Positions 1-8,322 of a stretch of DNA of 45,729 nt are shown here, piece after piece (positions within the stretch are counted from its first letter, which is position 1; every line of letters begins with the position of its first letter). The stretch comes from Oscillospiraceae bacterium (GTDB lineage: Bacteria > Bacillota > Clostridia > Oscillospirales > Acutalibacteraceae): NCBI GenBank assembly GCA_003538135.1, contig DPOR01000004.1:34910-80638 (forward strand), written 5' to 3'. Position numbers and translations under genes: made by a program. Below the pieces are notes generated by a model. It was given only the letters and a program-made list of their open reading frames with translations, searched no databases and was not told the origin of the DNA.

Positions 1-320
1 TAGGCAGCTCGGCACATTCGCCCGTAAACTCGCTTCGCTCAAACAGTACGGGCTCGTGCGGCTTGCTTCGCAAGCCGTTCCCTCGCGGTTCTCAAATAGC
101 CTGTTCCACTGCGGCGCGGCTATTGGAAACTCGCTCGTCAAAGTTTATCGGGTCGTTGGCTTTACCTTTGCAGTAGTTTGCGGCACTTAATTGCCGCCCG
201 CGAAAATTGCACAATACAGATAAGAAACTTGCAGGGTGCGGCGACTCGACGCACCGATGCCGCAGGAGCGGCACGAAATCATTTCGGCGCCTGTATCCGC
301 ATACCTGCATATTACCCCGG
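1..320. repeat. Dispersed non-coding composite repeat, copy 1 (left part cut by window edge)
   Basis: The first 170 bases are a close direct copy of 6823-6990, with the same order of short GC-rich blocks. Bases 231-256 repeat the palindromic block (GGTGCGGCGACTCGACGCACC) also found at 7156-7180. No plausible ribosome site or protein family is visible, so the short frames here are not called as genes. The repeat ends just before the ribosome site of the CDF transporter. See also 6530-7405 and 16575-16895. Confidence 0.7.
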
Positions 321-328
321 AGGTTATC

Positions 329-1516
329 ATGACAAAGCTTCTGATAAAGCTCTTTATCAAGGACTGTGAAAAGACCGACGACCCCGCCGTGCGTTCGCGC
401 TACGGCGTTTTAAGCGGCGTTGTCGGAATAATATGCAATATCCTGCTGACCGCGGCAAAATTCATTGTCGGCTCGGTAACGGGCAGTATAGCCATAACGG
501 CGGACGCCGCGAACAACCTGTCGGACGCGGGCTCGTCTGCGGTGACGCTCGTCAGCTTCCGTCTGGCAAATAAGCCCGCCGACGACGAGCACCCGTTCGG
601 TCACGGCAGGCTCGAGTATGTCTGCGCGCTCATAGTCTCTTTTATCATCCTGATCATGGGCGGCGAGCTGATACGCTCGTCGGTAGACAAGATAATGCAC
701 CCCGTGCCCCTGCAGTTCAGCGCGGCGGCGCTCGCTGTGCTGATAGCTTCGATAGGAGTCAAAATCTGGATGGCGGTATTCAACCGCGGCATAGGCAAGA
801 GGATAAACTCGACCGCCGTCGGAGCGGTCGTTATGGACAGCGTCAGCGACACCGCGGCGACAACAGTGTCCATGATTGCCCTTATTCTTTCGAAATTTAC
901 CTCCGTACCGCTCGACGGGTACATGGGAATAGTAGTAGCCCTGTTTATCATTGCGACCGGAATAGGCATATTCAAGGACACGATGAACGAGCTGCTCGGT
1001 GCGCCCGCCTCGCCCGAGACGGTAAACGAGATAGAGAGCGACATCCTCTCCTACGAGGGGGTCATCGGCGTACACGACCTCATGGTTCACGACTACGGCC
1101 CGGGAAGAACCTTTGCCTCCGCCCATGTAGAGGTGCCGTCCGACTGCGATATAATGGCGTGCCACGACACGATCGACCGCATAGAGCGCGACATAAAGAA
1201 AAAGTTCGCCATCAACATAGTTTTGCACATGGATCCGATAGTAGTTGACGACGAGCACATAAACGCCCTGCGCAAAGAGGTCGGCGAGCTGATAAAGGAC
1301 GTTGACCCGCAATTTACCATGCACGACTTCAGAATGGTGGAAGGTCCTACGCACACCAACCTCATATTCGACCTCGTCGTGCCGCACAGATATCCGCTCA
1401 CCAAGGGTCAGATAAAAGAGCTGATAAGCGACAAAATATCAAGCGAGATAGGCGAGAACTACTACGCCGTTATGACGGTTGAAAACAGTTTTGTAGAAGA
1501 CGAAAGGAAGAAATGA
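329..1516 (+). CDS. Cation diffusion facilitator (CDF) family metal efflux transporter
   Basis: This 395-residue inner-membrane protein should exchange a divalent metal ion for protons. The start is the ATG after GGAGGTTATC; an upstream in-frame ATG at 236 lies in the repeat and lacks a ribosome site. The membrane domain (about residues 25-215) has the TM2 motif ADAANNLSDAGSS (58-70), the HPFGHGR loop (88-94) and the TM5 motif DSVSD (170-174). A cytoplasmic ferredoxin-like domain follows, and the protein ends in a second such domain of about 70 residues, so it is longer than the roughly 300-residue family norm. The metal-site positions read D59/N63 and D170/D174, without the TM5 histidine of zinc-type CDFs, so the substrate may be manganese, iron or another ion rather than zinc (inference). 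The next gene overlaps by 4 bases. Confidence 0.92.
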   Translation: MTKLLIKLFIKDCEKTDDPAVRSRYGVLSGVVGIICNILLTAAKFIVGSVTGSIAITADAANNLSDAGSSAVTLVSFRLANKPADDEHPFGHGRLEYVCALIVSFIILIMGGELIRSSVDKIMHPVPLQFSAAALAVLIASIGVKIWMAVFNRGIGKRINSTAVGAVVMDSVSDTAATTVSMIALILSKFTSVPLDGYMGIVVALFIIATGIGIFKDTMNELLGAPASPETVNEIESDILSYEGVIGVHDLMVHDYGPGRTFASAHVEVPSDCDIMACHDTIDRIERDIKKKFAINIVLHMDPIVVDDEHINALRKEVGELIKDVDPQFTMHDFRMVEGPTHTNLIFDLVVPHRYPLTKGQIKELISDKISSEIGENYYAVMTVENSFVEDERKK

Positions 1517-1974
1517 CAGCAATGGGAAACACCGAAAAGACAGAGCTTACCGTGATGTGCATGATCTGCGACGGCACGAAGATACTCGTGCAGGACAGAG
1601 TGAACAAGGACTGGCCGGGCGTAACCTTCCCCGGCGGTCATGTTGAGCCGGGCGAGGCATTCACCGACGCCGTGCGCCGCGAGGTTAAAGAGGAAACGGG
1701 ACTTGATATCTTCCGCCCGACGGTATGCGGAATCAACGATTTTATCCGCGACGACGGCACGCGCTACATAGTGCTGTTTTTCCGCACCGACCGCTTTGGC
1801 GGCGAGCTTAAAAGCTCCGACGAGGGCAGGGTATTCTGGGTTGAGCGCGACGAGCTGACGCAGTATAAGCTCTCGCATGACTTCATCGACATGGTTCACG
1901 TCATGGAAAACCCGTCGCTGACCGAATTTTTCTATGAGCGCGACGGCGAAAATTGGAAAAAGAGGATAATATAA
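1513..1974 (+). CDS. Nudix hydrolase, 8-oxo-dGTP diphosphatase-like
   Basis: This 153-residue protein has a complete Nudix box at residues 42-64: G42, E48, R56-E57, E60-E61 and G63. It probably hydrolyses a nucleoside diphosphate-X compound, as MutT/8-oxo-dGTP pyrophosphatases do. The GGHVEPGE segment and the short length fit the MutT-like group, but the substrate cannot be read from sequence. The start ATG overlaps the CDF stop codon in an ATGA arrangement with AGGAAG upstream, so the two genes are probably translationally coupled. A second ATG lies three codons in. A strong terminator follows at 2015. Confidence 0.88.
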   Translation: MTAMGNTEKTELTVMCMICDGTKILVQDRVNKDWPGVTFPGGHVEPGEAFTDAVRREVKEETGLDIFRPTVCGINDFIRDDGTRYIVLFFRTDRFGGELKSSDEGRVFWVERDELTQYKLSHDFIDMVHVMENPSLTEFFYERDGENWKKRII

Positions 1975-2014
1975 AAAACTTCCCCGCGCCTTTGCGGAGA
2001 ACATATAAACAGCG

Positions 2015-2052
2015 AATCCTGCCTGCGGCTTTTTGCAGGCGGGATTTTTTGT
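2015..2052 (+). terminator. Rho-independent terminator after the CDF-Nudix operon
   Basis: A GC-rich stem (CCTGCCTGC paired with GCAGGCGGG, one wobble) around a T-rich loop is followed by GATTTTTTG. The rest of the 360-base gap up to 2337 holds only the promoter of the next gene; no further gene is supported. Confidence 0.8.
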
Positions 2053-2198
2053 TCCCTGCCGCAAGACGAAAGCAGCGATGAATTGGGCGCTTTGCACTCT
2101 GCCGATCCTCTCTTTTCGGAGCACGGATTTGCAAAATCAACTTGCCGCTGCGCACACTCTCCGCAACGGCGAAAGCGCGGTGAGACACTGCAAGCCTA

Positions 2199-2227
2199 TG
2201 GAAAATTGCCGCGGGACGTGATATAAT
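2199..2227 (+). promoter_or_regulatory. Probable extended -10 promoter of the XRE regulator gene
   Basis: TGATATAAT ends at 2227 and carries a TG extended -10. The hexamer 17 bases upstream (TGGAAA) is a weak -35. The implied start of transcription lies about 100 bases before the XRE gene. Confidence 0.5.
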
Positions 2228-2336
2228 CGGGATGTAAAAGCATTTTGACACGGGAAAAGTGCGGATGTCAAACAGGTTTGATAGACAGGAGAGCGTTTTC
2301 GGCGTAAGCTGAAAGCGAAAAAAGGAGGCGCGGCAG

Positions 2337-3014
2337 ATGGATATCGGAAAGAAGCTCAGGGACGCGAGAAACGCGGCGGGACTGACTCAGGAGAGCGCGG
2401 CGGAGTCTCTCGGAGTGAGCCGTCAAAGCGTATCGAATTGGGAGACGGGCAAGACCTATCCCGACATAGTGAACGTCATAAAAATGAGCGGCCTCTATTC
2501 CGTCAGCCTCGACTGCCTGCTGAAGGAGGAAAAACCCGTGTCAAACGATCTTAACTATCTCAACTATCTCGAAGAGAGCACAAACACCGTCAAGAGCCGC
2601 CGCAGACTCGGAAAGCTCGTGCTCGTCGCCGCATATCTCGTCATATGGGCGGTGTCGGTCGCGTTCTTCTGGCTCGCCGTCTCCGGGTCGGACGCGGGCG
2701 CGTATGCCGTGCTCGTTATCTGGGGCGCAATCCCGCTGACCACATTCGTCATCTCCCTGCTCATCGGCGCAAACGGCTATTGGGGGAGAAAAAAATGGTG
2801 GGCTGTGCCTATCCTCGCTCTTATGTACACTCTCATTCCGTTTCTGACCTTCACCCTCGCCAACGCCGCTTCGACGGGCATTTCCGCAGGCGACATAGCA
2901 ATGCACCTCGACGACCTCATCACCTTGCCCATAGGTGCGGCCGTCTCCGCCGTCGGTCTTGCTATAGGCACGGGCATAGAGAAGCTCCGGGCGCGCAAAA
3001 AGCGCGAGGATTAA
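2337..3014 (+). CDS. XRE-family transcriptional regulator with C-terminal membrane domain
   Basis: This 225-residue protein has an N-terminal Cro/CI-type helix-turn-helix (about residues 4-60; LTQESAAESLGVSRQSVSNWE is the core). A linker leads to four or five hydrophobic segments from about residue 90 to 215 and a basic tail. This architecture is common in Clostridia, where such proteins are thought to be membrane-tethered regulators; target and signal are unknown. The ribosome site AAAGGAGG precedes the ATG by 10 bases. The conserved WETGKTYPDI stretch (codons near 2440-2465) is the same motif that is interrupted by the mobile element at the right end of the window, so this gene serves as the uncut reference. 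Confidence 0.9.
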   Translation: MDIGKKLRDARNAAGLTQESAAESLGVSRQSVSNWETGKTYPDIVNVIKMSGLYSVSLDCLLKEEKPVSNDLNYLNYLEESTNTVKSRRRLGKLVLVAAYLVIWAVSVAFFWLAVSGSDAGAYAVLVIWGAIPLTTFVISLLIGANGYWGRKKWWAVPILALMYTLIPFLTFTLANAASTGISAGDIAMHLDDLITLPIGAAVSAVGLAIGTGIEKLRARKKRED

Positions 3015-3050
3015 ACCGCCGCCTCGGAATATGTAAAAATAAAGTTTTTT

Positions 3051-3083
3051 GCCGAAGTCGACAGAGACTCCGGCTCTTTTTAT
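3051..3083 (+). terminator. Rho-independent terminator after the XRE gene
   Basis: GCCG and AGTC arms pair with GACT and CGGC around a six-base loop, with one mismatch, and are followed by TCTTTTTAT. Confidence 0.65.
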
Positions 3084-3136
3084 CTTGAGGAAAGGATGAA
3101 AGAATGTTATACTTGGAACAAAGGGGGGGTGAAGAT

Positions 3137-4000
3137 ATGCGCAGCGAAAAAGAGATGCTCGATTTAATTATCCGCACCGCCCGAGAGGATGAGCGGATAA
3201 TCGCCGCATATCTCGAGGGCTCTCGGGTCGACCCGAACGCTCAAAAAGATATTTTCCGGGACTACGACGTTGAATATATAGTCAGGGACACGGCGCCCTT
3301 TATCGCAGACAAATCATGGATAGACCGCTTCGGCGAGCGGCTGTTCATGCAATATCCCGACGACTGTCCGTTTGAGAAGTCAGATACAAAAAACTGCTAC
3401 GGCTGGCTCATTCGGTTTTCGGACGGCAACAGGCTCGACCTCCATGTCTGCACGCCGGAGCACGCGCTGAAAAATATTGACATCTGCCGCGTGCTTGTTG
3501 ACAAAGAGAATATTATCCCGCAGGATATCGGCAAGGATACGACTGTTTTCAATGTGAAAAAGCCGACGCAGGCGGAGTTCTCCGCCGTGTGCAACGAGTT
3601 TTGGTGGTGCCTCGACAATGTTGCAAAGGGCTTGTGGCGCGGCGAGCTGAGCTATACGCTCGAAATGATGGATTTCAACATCCGTCCGCAGCTGCGGCAG
3701 ATGCTCGACTGGCTCACGGGCGCGGAAAACGGATTCACGATAAGCACCGGGAAATCGTCAAAATATATGGCGCGCTTCCTGCCCGAGGAGATATGCTCCC
3801 GTTATCTTTCGACATATTGCGCCGCACGGGCGAATGAAATATGGGACGCGGTCGGCGTGATGACCGAGCTCTTTGACGAGACCGCGCGAAAAACCTCCGC
3901 CATGCTCGATTATTGCTATAACGAACGCGAGGCGGCTGCCTGCATCGGCTATCTCGATCATGTGAGAAACCTGCCGCAGGACGCTTTTGAGATATACTGA
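3137..4000 (+). CDS. Aminoglycoside 6-adenylyltransferase-like nucleotidyltransferase (ANT(6)/AadE family)
   Basis: This 287-residue protein matches the ANT(6) family in length and layout. The nucleotidyltransferase motif EGSRVDPNAQ...FRDYDVEYIV lies at about residues 28-50, with the GSR and DYD elements expected to bind ATP and magnesium. The NRLDLHV element supplies a further acidic residue near position 98. Family members adenylylate streptomycin, but chromosomal relatives are frequent in gut Clostridia and many have no demonstrated resistance role, so the substrate is uncertain. The start was moved to the ATG at 3137, which follows a G-rich GGGGGGGTGA site; an in-frame ATG at 3104 has no such site. 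It is followed after 12 bases by the DUF4832-type gene. Confidence 0.85.
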   Translation: MRSEKEMLDLIIRTAREDERIIAAYLEGSRVDPNAQKDIFRDYDVEYIVRDTAPFIADKSWIDRFGERLFMQYPDDCPFEKSDTKNCYGWLIRFSDGNRLDLHVCTPEHALKNIDICRVLVDKENIIPQDIGKDTTVFNVKKPTQAEFSAVCNEFWWCLDNVAKGLWRGELSYTLEMMDFNIRPQLRQMLDWLTGAENGFTISTGKSSKYMARFLPEEICSRYLSTYCAARANEIWDAVGVMTELFDETARKTSAMLDYCYNEREAAACIGYLDHVRNLPQDAFEIY

Positions 4001-4012
4001 AAGGAAAACGCA

Positions 4013-5353
4013 ATGAGAAGATTTCTGAAATTTTTTGCCCGTCTCTCAGCTCTTTTGCTCGGGCTTTCGCTGTGCATCTCGCCGCTCAGGGGCTTTGCCG
4101 CTTATAATTTTGAATACGAGCGGACGGTCGGCAATCCGCTGAAGGGCTTCATGCCGTTTTACAGCCCCGACGGCGCAGACGACAGCGTGCCCTACAGCAT
4201 GGAGTGGTTCTACATCCCGCTCTCCGCGCTCATCTCGGACAGCGGCGAATACACCGTCCGCGAGGGGCTCGAGCCTTATCTCGAGGCGATATCGGCGCGC
4301 GGGAATCAGGCGGTTTTCAGAGTCTATCTCGACTATCCCGGATCCGACATCGGCGAAAAGGCCGTGCCGCGGTTCATATGGGATATGGGTATAAAAAAGG
4401 AGCGCTACGACGAATACGGCGGAGGCTTTTGTCCCGACTATTCGGACGGCAGGCTCATCGATATTCTCTGCGATTTTGTGCGCGAGCTGGCGCGCGAATA
4501 CGACGGTGACCGCCGCATAGCCTATATCACAACGGGGCTTCTCGGTCACTGGGGCGAGTGGCACGTCTGCCTGCCGGAGCTTGAGGCGACAAATGAGCAG
4601 AAAGCAAAAATAATTTCCGCGTTTGCGCAGAGCTTTAAAGTTACGCGCATTCTGACCCGCTATCCCGGCACTCCCGGCACTACGCGAAAGGGAAACGTCG
4701 GCTTCCACGACGATTCGTTCACCCATTCGACGCTCTATGACGAAAGCTGGCACTTCATGGCTAAAATGAAAAAGGCGCGGCAGACGGGCGTATGGAAAAA
4801 TCAGCCGATCGGCGGCGAGTTTCGCCCGGAGGGTCAGGCGGCGTTTTTGTCGGGCGCGCCGCTCGACGGCTATCAGGACTACTCCGAGTGCGTCAACGCG
4901 ACTCACTGCTCGTGGCTGATGATGGCGGGCGCGTTTGAAGAAAATCTCGGCGCGGACGAAATCGAGCGCGCCAAAACAGCTTCGGCGGCTCTCGGCTATG
5001 ATTTTACGGTAACGGACGCCAAAATTATGAGAATTTTCGGAAAGCTTTACGCTTTCGTCACGATAAAGAACACGGGCGTCGCACCGATATACTATGACCT
5101 CGGCGTGTCTCTCGGCGTGGGGGACGAAAAAAACACCCTGTGGACAGAGGTTCAAAATCAGAAGCTCTGCCGCCTTATGCCCGGAAAGAGCGCGGTATTC
5201 TCGGCGCATATAGACGACATAGACGACGGGCAGTCGCTCTTTGTCCGCATAGAAAAGCCGCTCGAGAACGGCAAGCCGATACGTTTTTCAAATCAGTCCC
5301 GATTGCAGCGCGCCGACGGGTCGCTCGAGCTCGGGAACATGATGAGGTTTTGA
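4013..5353 (+). CDS. Secreted DUF4832/DUF4874-type protein, glycoside hydrolase-like fold
   Basis: This 446-residue protein begins with a signal peptide (basic MRRFLK, hydrophobic 8-27, likely cleavage after FAA near residue 30). The mature part starts with a FEYERTVGNPLKGFMP segment typical of DUF4874. It continues with a TIM-barrel-like region including GLLGHWGEWH (about 179-188), which resembles catalytic-strand motifs of glycosidases, and ends in a beta-sandwich-like DUF4832 region (about 330-446). Enzymatic activity on a polysaccharide is plausible but not shown for the family. AAAGGA precedes the start. It probably shares a transcript with the genes on either side, at gaps of 12 and 1 bases. 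Confidence 0.8.
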   Translation: MRRFLKFFARLSALLLGLSLCISPLRGFAAYNFEYERTVGNPLKGFMPFYSPDGADDSVPYSMEWFYIPLSALISDSGEYTVREGLEPYLEAISARGNQAVFRVYLDYPGSDIGEKAVPRFIWDMGIKKERYDEYGGGFCPDYSDGRLIDILCDFVRELAREYDGDRRIAYITTGLLGHWGEWHVCLPELEATNEQKAKIISAFAQSFKVTRILTRYPGTPGTTRKGNVGFHDDSFTHSTLYDESWHFMAKMKKARQTGVWKNQPIGGEFRPEGQAAFLSGAPLDGYQDYSECVNATHCSWLMMAGAFEENLGADEIERAKTASAALGYDFTVTDAKIMRIFGKLYAFVTIKNTGVAPIYYDLGVSLGVGDEKNTLWTEVQNQKLCRLMPGKSAVFSAHIDDIDDGQSLFVRIEKPLENGKPIRFSNQSRLQRADGSLELGNMMRF

Positions 5354-5354
5354 T

Positions 5355-6317
5355 ATGGAGAAAAAATACAAGGTCTTTTATCAGGGCTCGCTCTACGGTC
5401 ACTTCGGTCGTGACCGCGCGGGAAAGGAAATCGAAATCAATAAAAGCTTTCTTTGGGGAGGCGAAAATTGGCTCGTGCCGTCTGTCTATATTTGCGGCAA
5501 GGGGCTTGTTGCGGACATTCTCAAAAGTGTGAGCGTCGAGGATTTTCGCGCGTTCGCCGAAAAATTCGGATTGGACGAAGCCGACGATCCCGAGAATTTT
5601 TCGCCGCAGCGCTTGGCGGAAGCAGAGGCGGAAAATCCGCTCGGAGGCGAGATATTTATTACGGCGAAGATAAACGGCAGAGAATCGCTTATGGCGTTTT
5701 CAAGCTCCGACTGTTGGAATCCGCTCTTCCCCGACGGCGGCGACTCGGAAAAGCTGCTCGAAAAATACGGCCTTGACAAGTCGTTTTGTTGGCAGATAAC
5801 GCGCGTCAGCATACCCTGGCGCGGCAGAAAGCCGAAAAAGATAAGCTCACTCTCCCTGTGCCTTCGCGCCGCCAGGCTTCGCGTTTCCGAAGTGCATTTC
5901 AAAGCGGAACGCCCCGGCGACAGGACGGAGTTCACAAACCCCGCGACGGGGAAAACGCACATACTTACAGTGACGGATATCGAACGGCAGAGCTTGGCGC
6001 AGTTTCCGCATATCGGAAAGGACGAGCCAAAATTCTTTACGTTTCTCCGCGTCGACATATCGCCGGAAATATCAAAAGACGCGCTGCTTATAACGGACTG
6101 CGCCGAGGGAGACAGAACGCACAAAGGGGCGCTGCCGGGAAAGACGTCGGCCATAGGCATTATCGGCGGCGCGGACGGCCCGACCGTCATCATCTCCGAG
6201 TACGAGAGCGGACACACGGCCTGCTCGTCCATGCACTTTGAGCCGGAATATGAGCCGGATTGGTGCATGACGTTTTACGACAAGCCGCGAGAGGACATCG
6301 AAGTTGAGCTGATATAG
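5355..6317 (+). CDS. Hypothetical protein with an isolated IIGGADGPT motif
   Basis: I do not recognise this 320-residue soluble protein as a whole. It has no signal peptide or membrane segment and is rich in charged residues. Near the C-terminus (about residues 267-280) it contains AIGIIGGADGPTVII. That string is nearly identical to a signature of the beta subunit of sodium-pumping decarboxylases (OadB/GcdB/MmdB), where it lies within a membrane protein. Here the surroundings are unrelated and hydrophilic. The ATG lies one base after the previous stop, so translation is probably coupled. A terminator follows at 6391. Confidence 0.7.
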   Translation: MEKKYKVFYQGSLYGHFGRDRAGKEIEINKSFLWGGENWLVPSVYICGKGLVADILKSVSVEDFRAFAEKFGLDEADDPENFSPQRLAEAEAENPLGGEIFITAKINGRESLMAFSSSDCWNPLFPDGGDSEKLLEKYGLDKSFCWQITRVSIPWRGRKPKKISSLSLCLRAARLRVSEVHFKAERPGDRTEFTNPATGKTHILTVTDIERQSLAQFPHIGKDEPKFFTFLRVDISPEISKDALLITDCAEGDRTHKGALPGKTSAIGIIGGADGPTVIISEYESGHTACSSMHFEPEYEPDWCMTFYDKPREDIEVELI

Positions 6318-6390
6318 CACTCATATACCGCCGAAAGGCTCGGGATAATATTCCGGCTGCCTTTGGCGGAGTATTCGCAAGACATAAAAA

Positions 6391-6419
6391 GCGACCTATG
6401 AGCAATAGGCCGTTTTTTT
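6391..6419 (+). terminator. Rho-independent terminator after the 3137-6317 gene group
   Basis: A CGACCTAT / ATAGGCCG hairpin with a five-base loop is followed by seven T residues. Confidence 0.75.
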
Positions 6420-6529
6420 GTTATAGGGTTCATAAAAGTGCTTCTTTATATCTGTTTGATAAATCGGGAGTTGTGCAGAGGGTAAAGCTGCCGTCAGGCA
6501 AACAATTTTAATATTGCAAATTGACACAA

Positions 6530-7405
6530 TGGTGTAGGGGCGGATATCATCCGCCAGCGATTTATGCAGCAGCTTGCAACAGTTCGCTTTGTAGGGGTCG
6601 GCGACCCGACGACCCTTTGCCGCGACAGCGGCATGATGTGATGTCGTAAAATTTCACTTGTACTTTCGCGCCCTGCCTTGACTAAATATTTTATTTGCTA
6701 CAGCGTTTCGGCATTTTCTTTTTATTTGAAAAAGAAAACGCCTGCAAAAGAAAAGCAAACTCAGGGCTTCGCCCCGAGACCCCACGAACGCCTCGCCGCA
6801 GTACATAGCTTGTGCTACTCAATAGGCAGCTCGGCACATTCGCCCGTAAACTCGCTTCGCTCAAACAGTACGGTCTCGTGCGGCGTACAAAGTACGCCGT
6901 TCCCTCGCGGTTCTCAAACAGCTTCTACCACTGCGGCGCGGCTATCGGAAACTTGTTTCTCGATATTTATAAAGTCGCTTACTTTACCTTTATACTTTGT
7001 AAAAGTTTCCCTGTTCGTTTGAATATGCTGTAACTTTGCAGGGTCGAGCTTCGCTCGCCTGCCGCAGCTTCTTCATAAACTGCGGGCGGATGGTATCCGC
7101 CCCTACACGGTTGCGCTATACGCAAGCTGCTGTAAATTTGCGGCTATTCACTTTGTAGGGTGCGGCGACTCGACGCACCGCTGCCGCCGCAGGCGGCACA
7201 GGGGGCAAGCCGCACGCAGAGAGCGTTTTGCACGACACGGATGAATAAATAGATTTTCGGTGACGCTGTCGCGTCAAAGGGTCGTCGGGTCGCCGACCCC
7301 TACAACTCAAAGCTTTCCGCATGTCCCTTGTAAAGGCGAGCTTAGCTCGCCTGCTGCAATCACCGCATAACCCGCGGGCGGATAATATCCGTCCTACACG
7401 GCTTA
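6530..7405. repeat. Dispersed non-coding composite repeat, copy 2 (longest copy)
   Basis: This gene-free stretch is built of short palindromic blocks. Examples are TGTAGGGGCGGATATCATCC (6533) and its inverse near 7083, a GTCGGCGACCCGACGACCC block at 6596 and its inverse near 7278, and GGTGCGGCGACTCGACGCACC at 7158. Bases 6823-6990 match copy 1 (1-170) directly. Bases 7185-7400 match copy 3 (16700-16890) directly. Bases 6660-6755 are the reverse complement of 16583-16650. Short frames inside it have no ribosome sites or recognisable products. A transposon-derived or REP/MITE-like origin is an inference. Confidence 0.75.
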
Positions 7406-7416
7406 ATACATACAGG

Positions 7417-7450
7417 AAAAGCCCCGGCAGATATTATTCTGTCGGGGCTG
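7417..7450 (-). terminator. Terminator after the isomerase gene (minus strand)
   Basis: On the minus strand AGCCCCGACAG pairs with CTGCCGGGGCT around an AT-rich loop and is followed by TTTTCC. Confidence 0.75.
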
Positions 7451-7490
7451 AATCTGTTTTACGGATACTCTGAATTCGGCGTTTCTGTTT

Positions 7491-8294
7491 TTATTCCGCA
7501 AGCGAATCCATGTAGTTTTTATAGTGGGCAAAGACTATGCCCGGCTCCTGAAGGTCGGGGTTCCAGCGCTTGACCCACTCGAGGGAGAAGAAGCCGTCGA
7601 AGCCGGCTCTGTCGAGCAGCGTCACAGCGTCCGTGACGGGCACATCGCCGTAGCCCATCATGCGGTATTCGACCCTTGAGCCGCGCATGACGGAGTCCTT
7701 CAAATGGACGTGCTTTACATAGGTGCCCAGCGCCGCAAAGGTCTCGACCGGGCTCTCGCTGCCGAAGCGCACCGTGTGGTGGACATCCCAGAGCACGCCG
7801 CAGTTGTCGCTTCCGGCTCTGTCGAGAAAGGCGAGCATGGCCTTTGAGCTCGAGAGGTCTCCGTTGGTCTCTATCAGCGGAGTGACGCCTCTCTTCGCGC
7901 CGTACTCGCACAGCTGGCGGTAGAGCCCTGCGCCGAGAATGAAGTCGCCGACTGTGATATGCGGCTCGCCCGTGCCCATGACACGGATATATTTTACTCC
8001 GAGCTTTCTCGCAAGGTCAATGTAGCCGCACGCCTCGAGGAACGAGTCCTGCGCCCTGTCGCGCACGGCGAGCGTCGCGCCCGAGGTCAGAGAGGGAATG
8101 ACAAGCCCCGTCTGAGCGATTTTTTCTTTCGTTTGCTCGATTTCGGCGTCCGAAAACTCGGGGATTTCAAGCGCGTTTATCTTGTCGCCTATACCCCTTA
8201 TCTCCACGCCGCCGAAGCCTAAATCCTTGGCAGTCGCAACTATCTCTTTCAGCGTCCAGCGCGGGCAGCCGAGGGTTGAAAATGACAGTTTCAT
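7491..8294 (-). CDS. Sugar phosphate isomerase/epimerase family protein (TIM barrel, AP endonuclease 2 fold)
   Basis: This 267-residue cytosolic protein opens with MKLSFSTLGCPRWTL, typical of the xylose isomerase-like/AP_endonuc_2 superfamily. Metal-site features follow: the glutamate of TPLIETNGD (about 137-145), the aspartate-histidine pair of LWDVHHT (about 168-174), the histidine of VKHVHLKD (about 193-200), and SLEWVKRW near the end. Family members isomerise or epimerise sugars or polyols such as inosose, hydroxypyruvate or tagatose; the substrate here is unknown. GGAAGGAG precedes the ATG. The acyl-CoA synthetase gene ends 28 bases upstream, so both are probably on one minus-strand transcript that ends at the 7417 hairpin. 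Confidence 0.85.
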   Translation of the reverse strand: MKLSFSTLGCPRWTLKEIVATAKDLGFGGVEIRGIGDKINALEIPEFSDAEIEQTKEKIAQTGLVIPSLTSGATLAVRDRAQDSFLEACGYIDLARKLGVKYIRVMGTGEPHITVGDFILGAGLYRQLCEYGAKRGVTPLIETNGDLSSSKAMLAFLDRAGSDNCGVLWDVHHTVRFGSESPVETFAALGTYVKHVHLKDSVMRGSRVEYRMMGYGDVPVTDAVTLLDRAGFDGFFSLEWVKRWNPDLQEPGIVFAHYKNYMDSLAE

Positions 8295-8322
8295 CGTAAC
8301 AGCTCCTTCCTTTTCTTAAGTT

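Noticed and set aside
410..1387. Long open frame antisense to the CDF gene
   Set aside because: High-GC shadow of the real gene; its translation is rich in Arg, His, Tyr and Val without any family motif and it lacks a ribosome site. The same holds for antisense frames at 4046-5209, 8605-9549, 14685-15989 and 41817-42509.
6678..7033. Short overlapping frames in the intergenic region
   Set aside because: They lie entirely in repeat sequence that recurs at 1-170 with frame-breaking differences, and have no ribosome sites.
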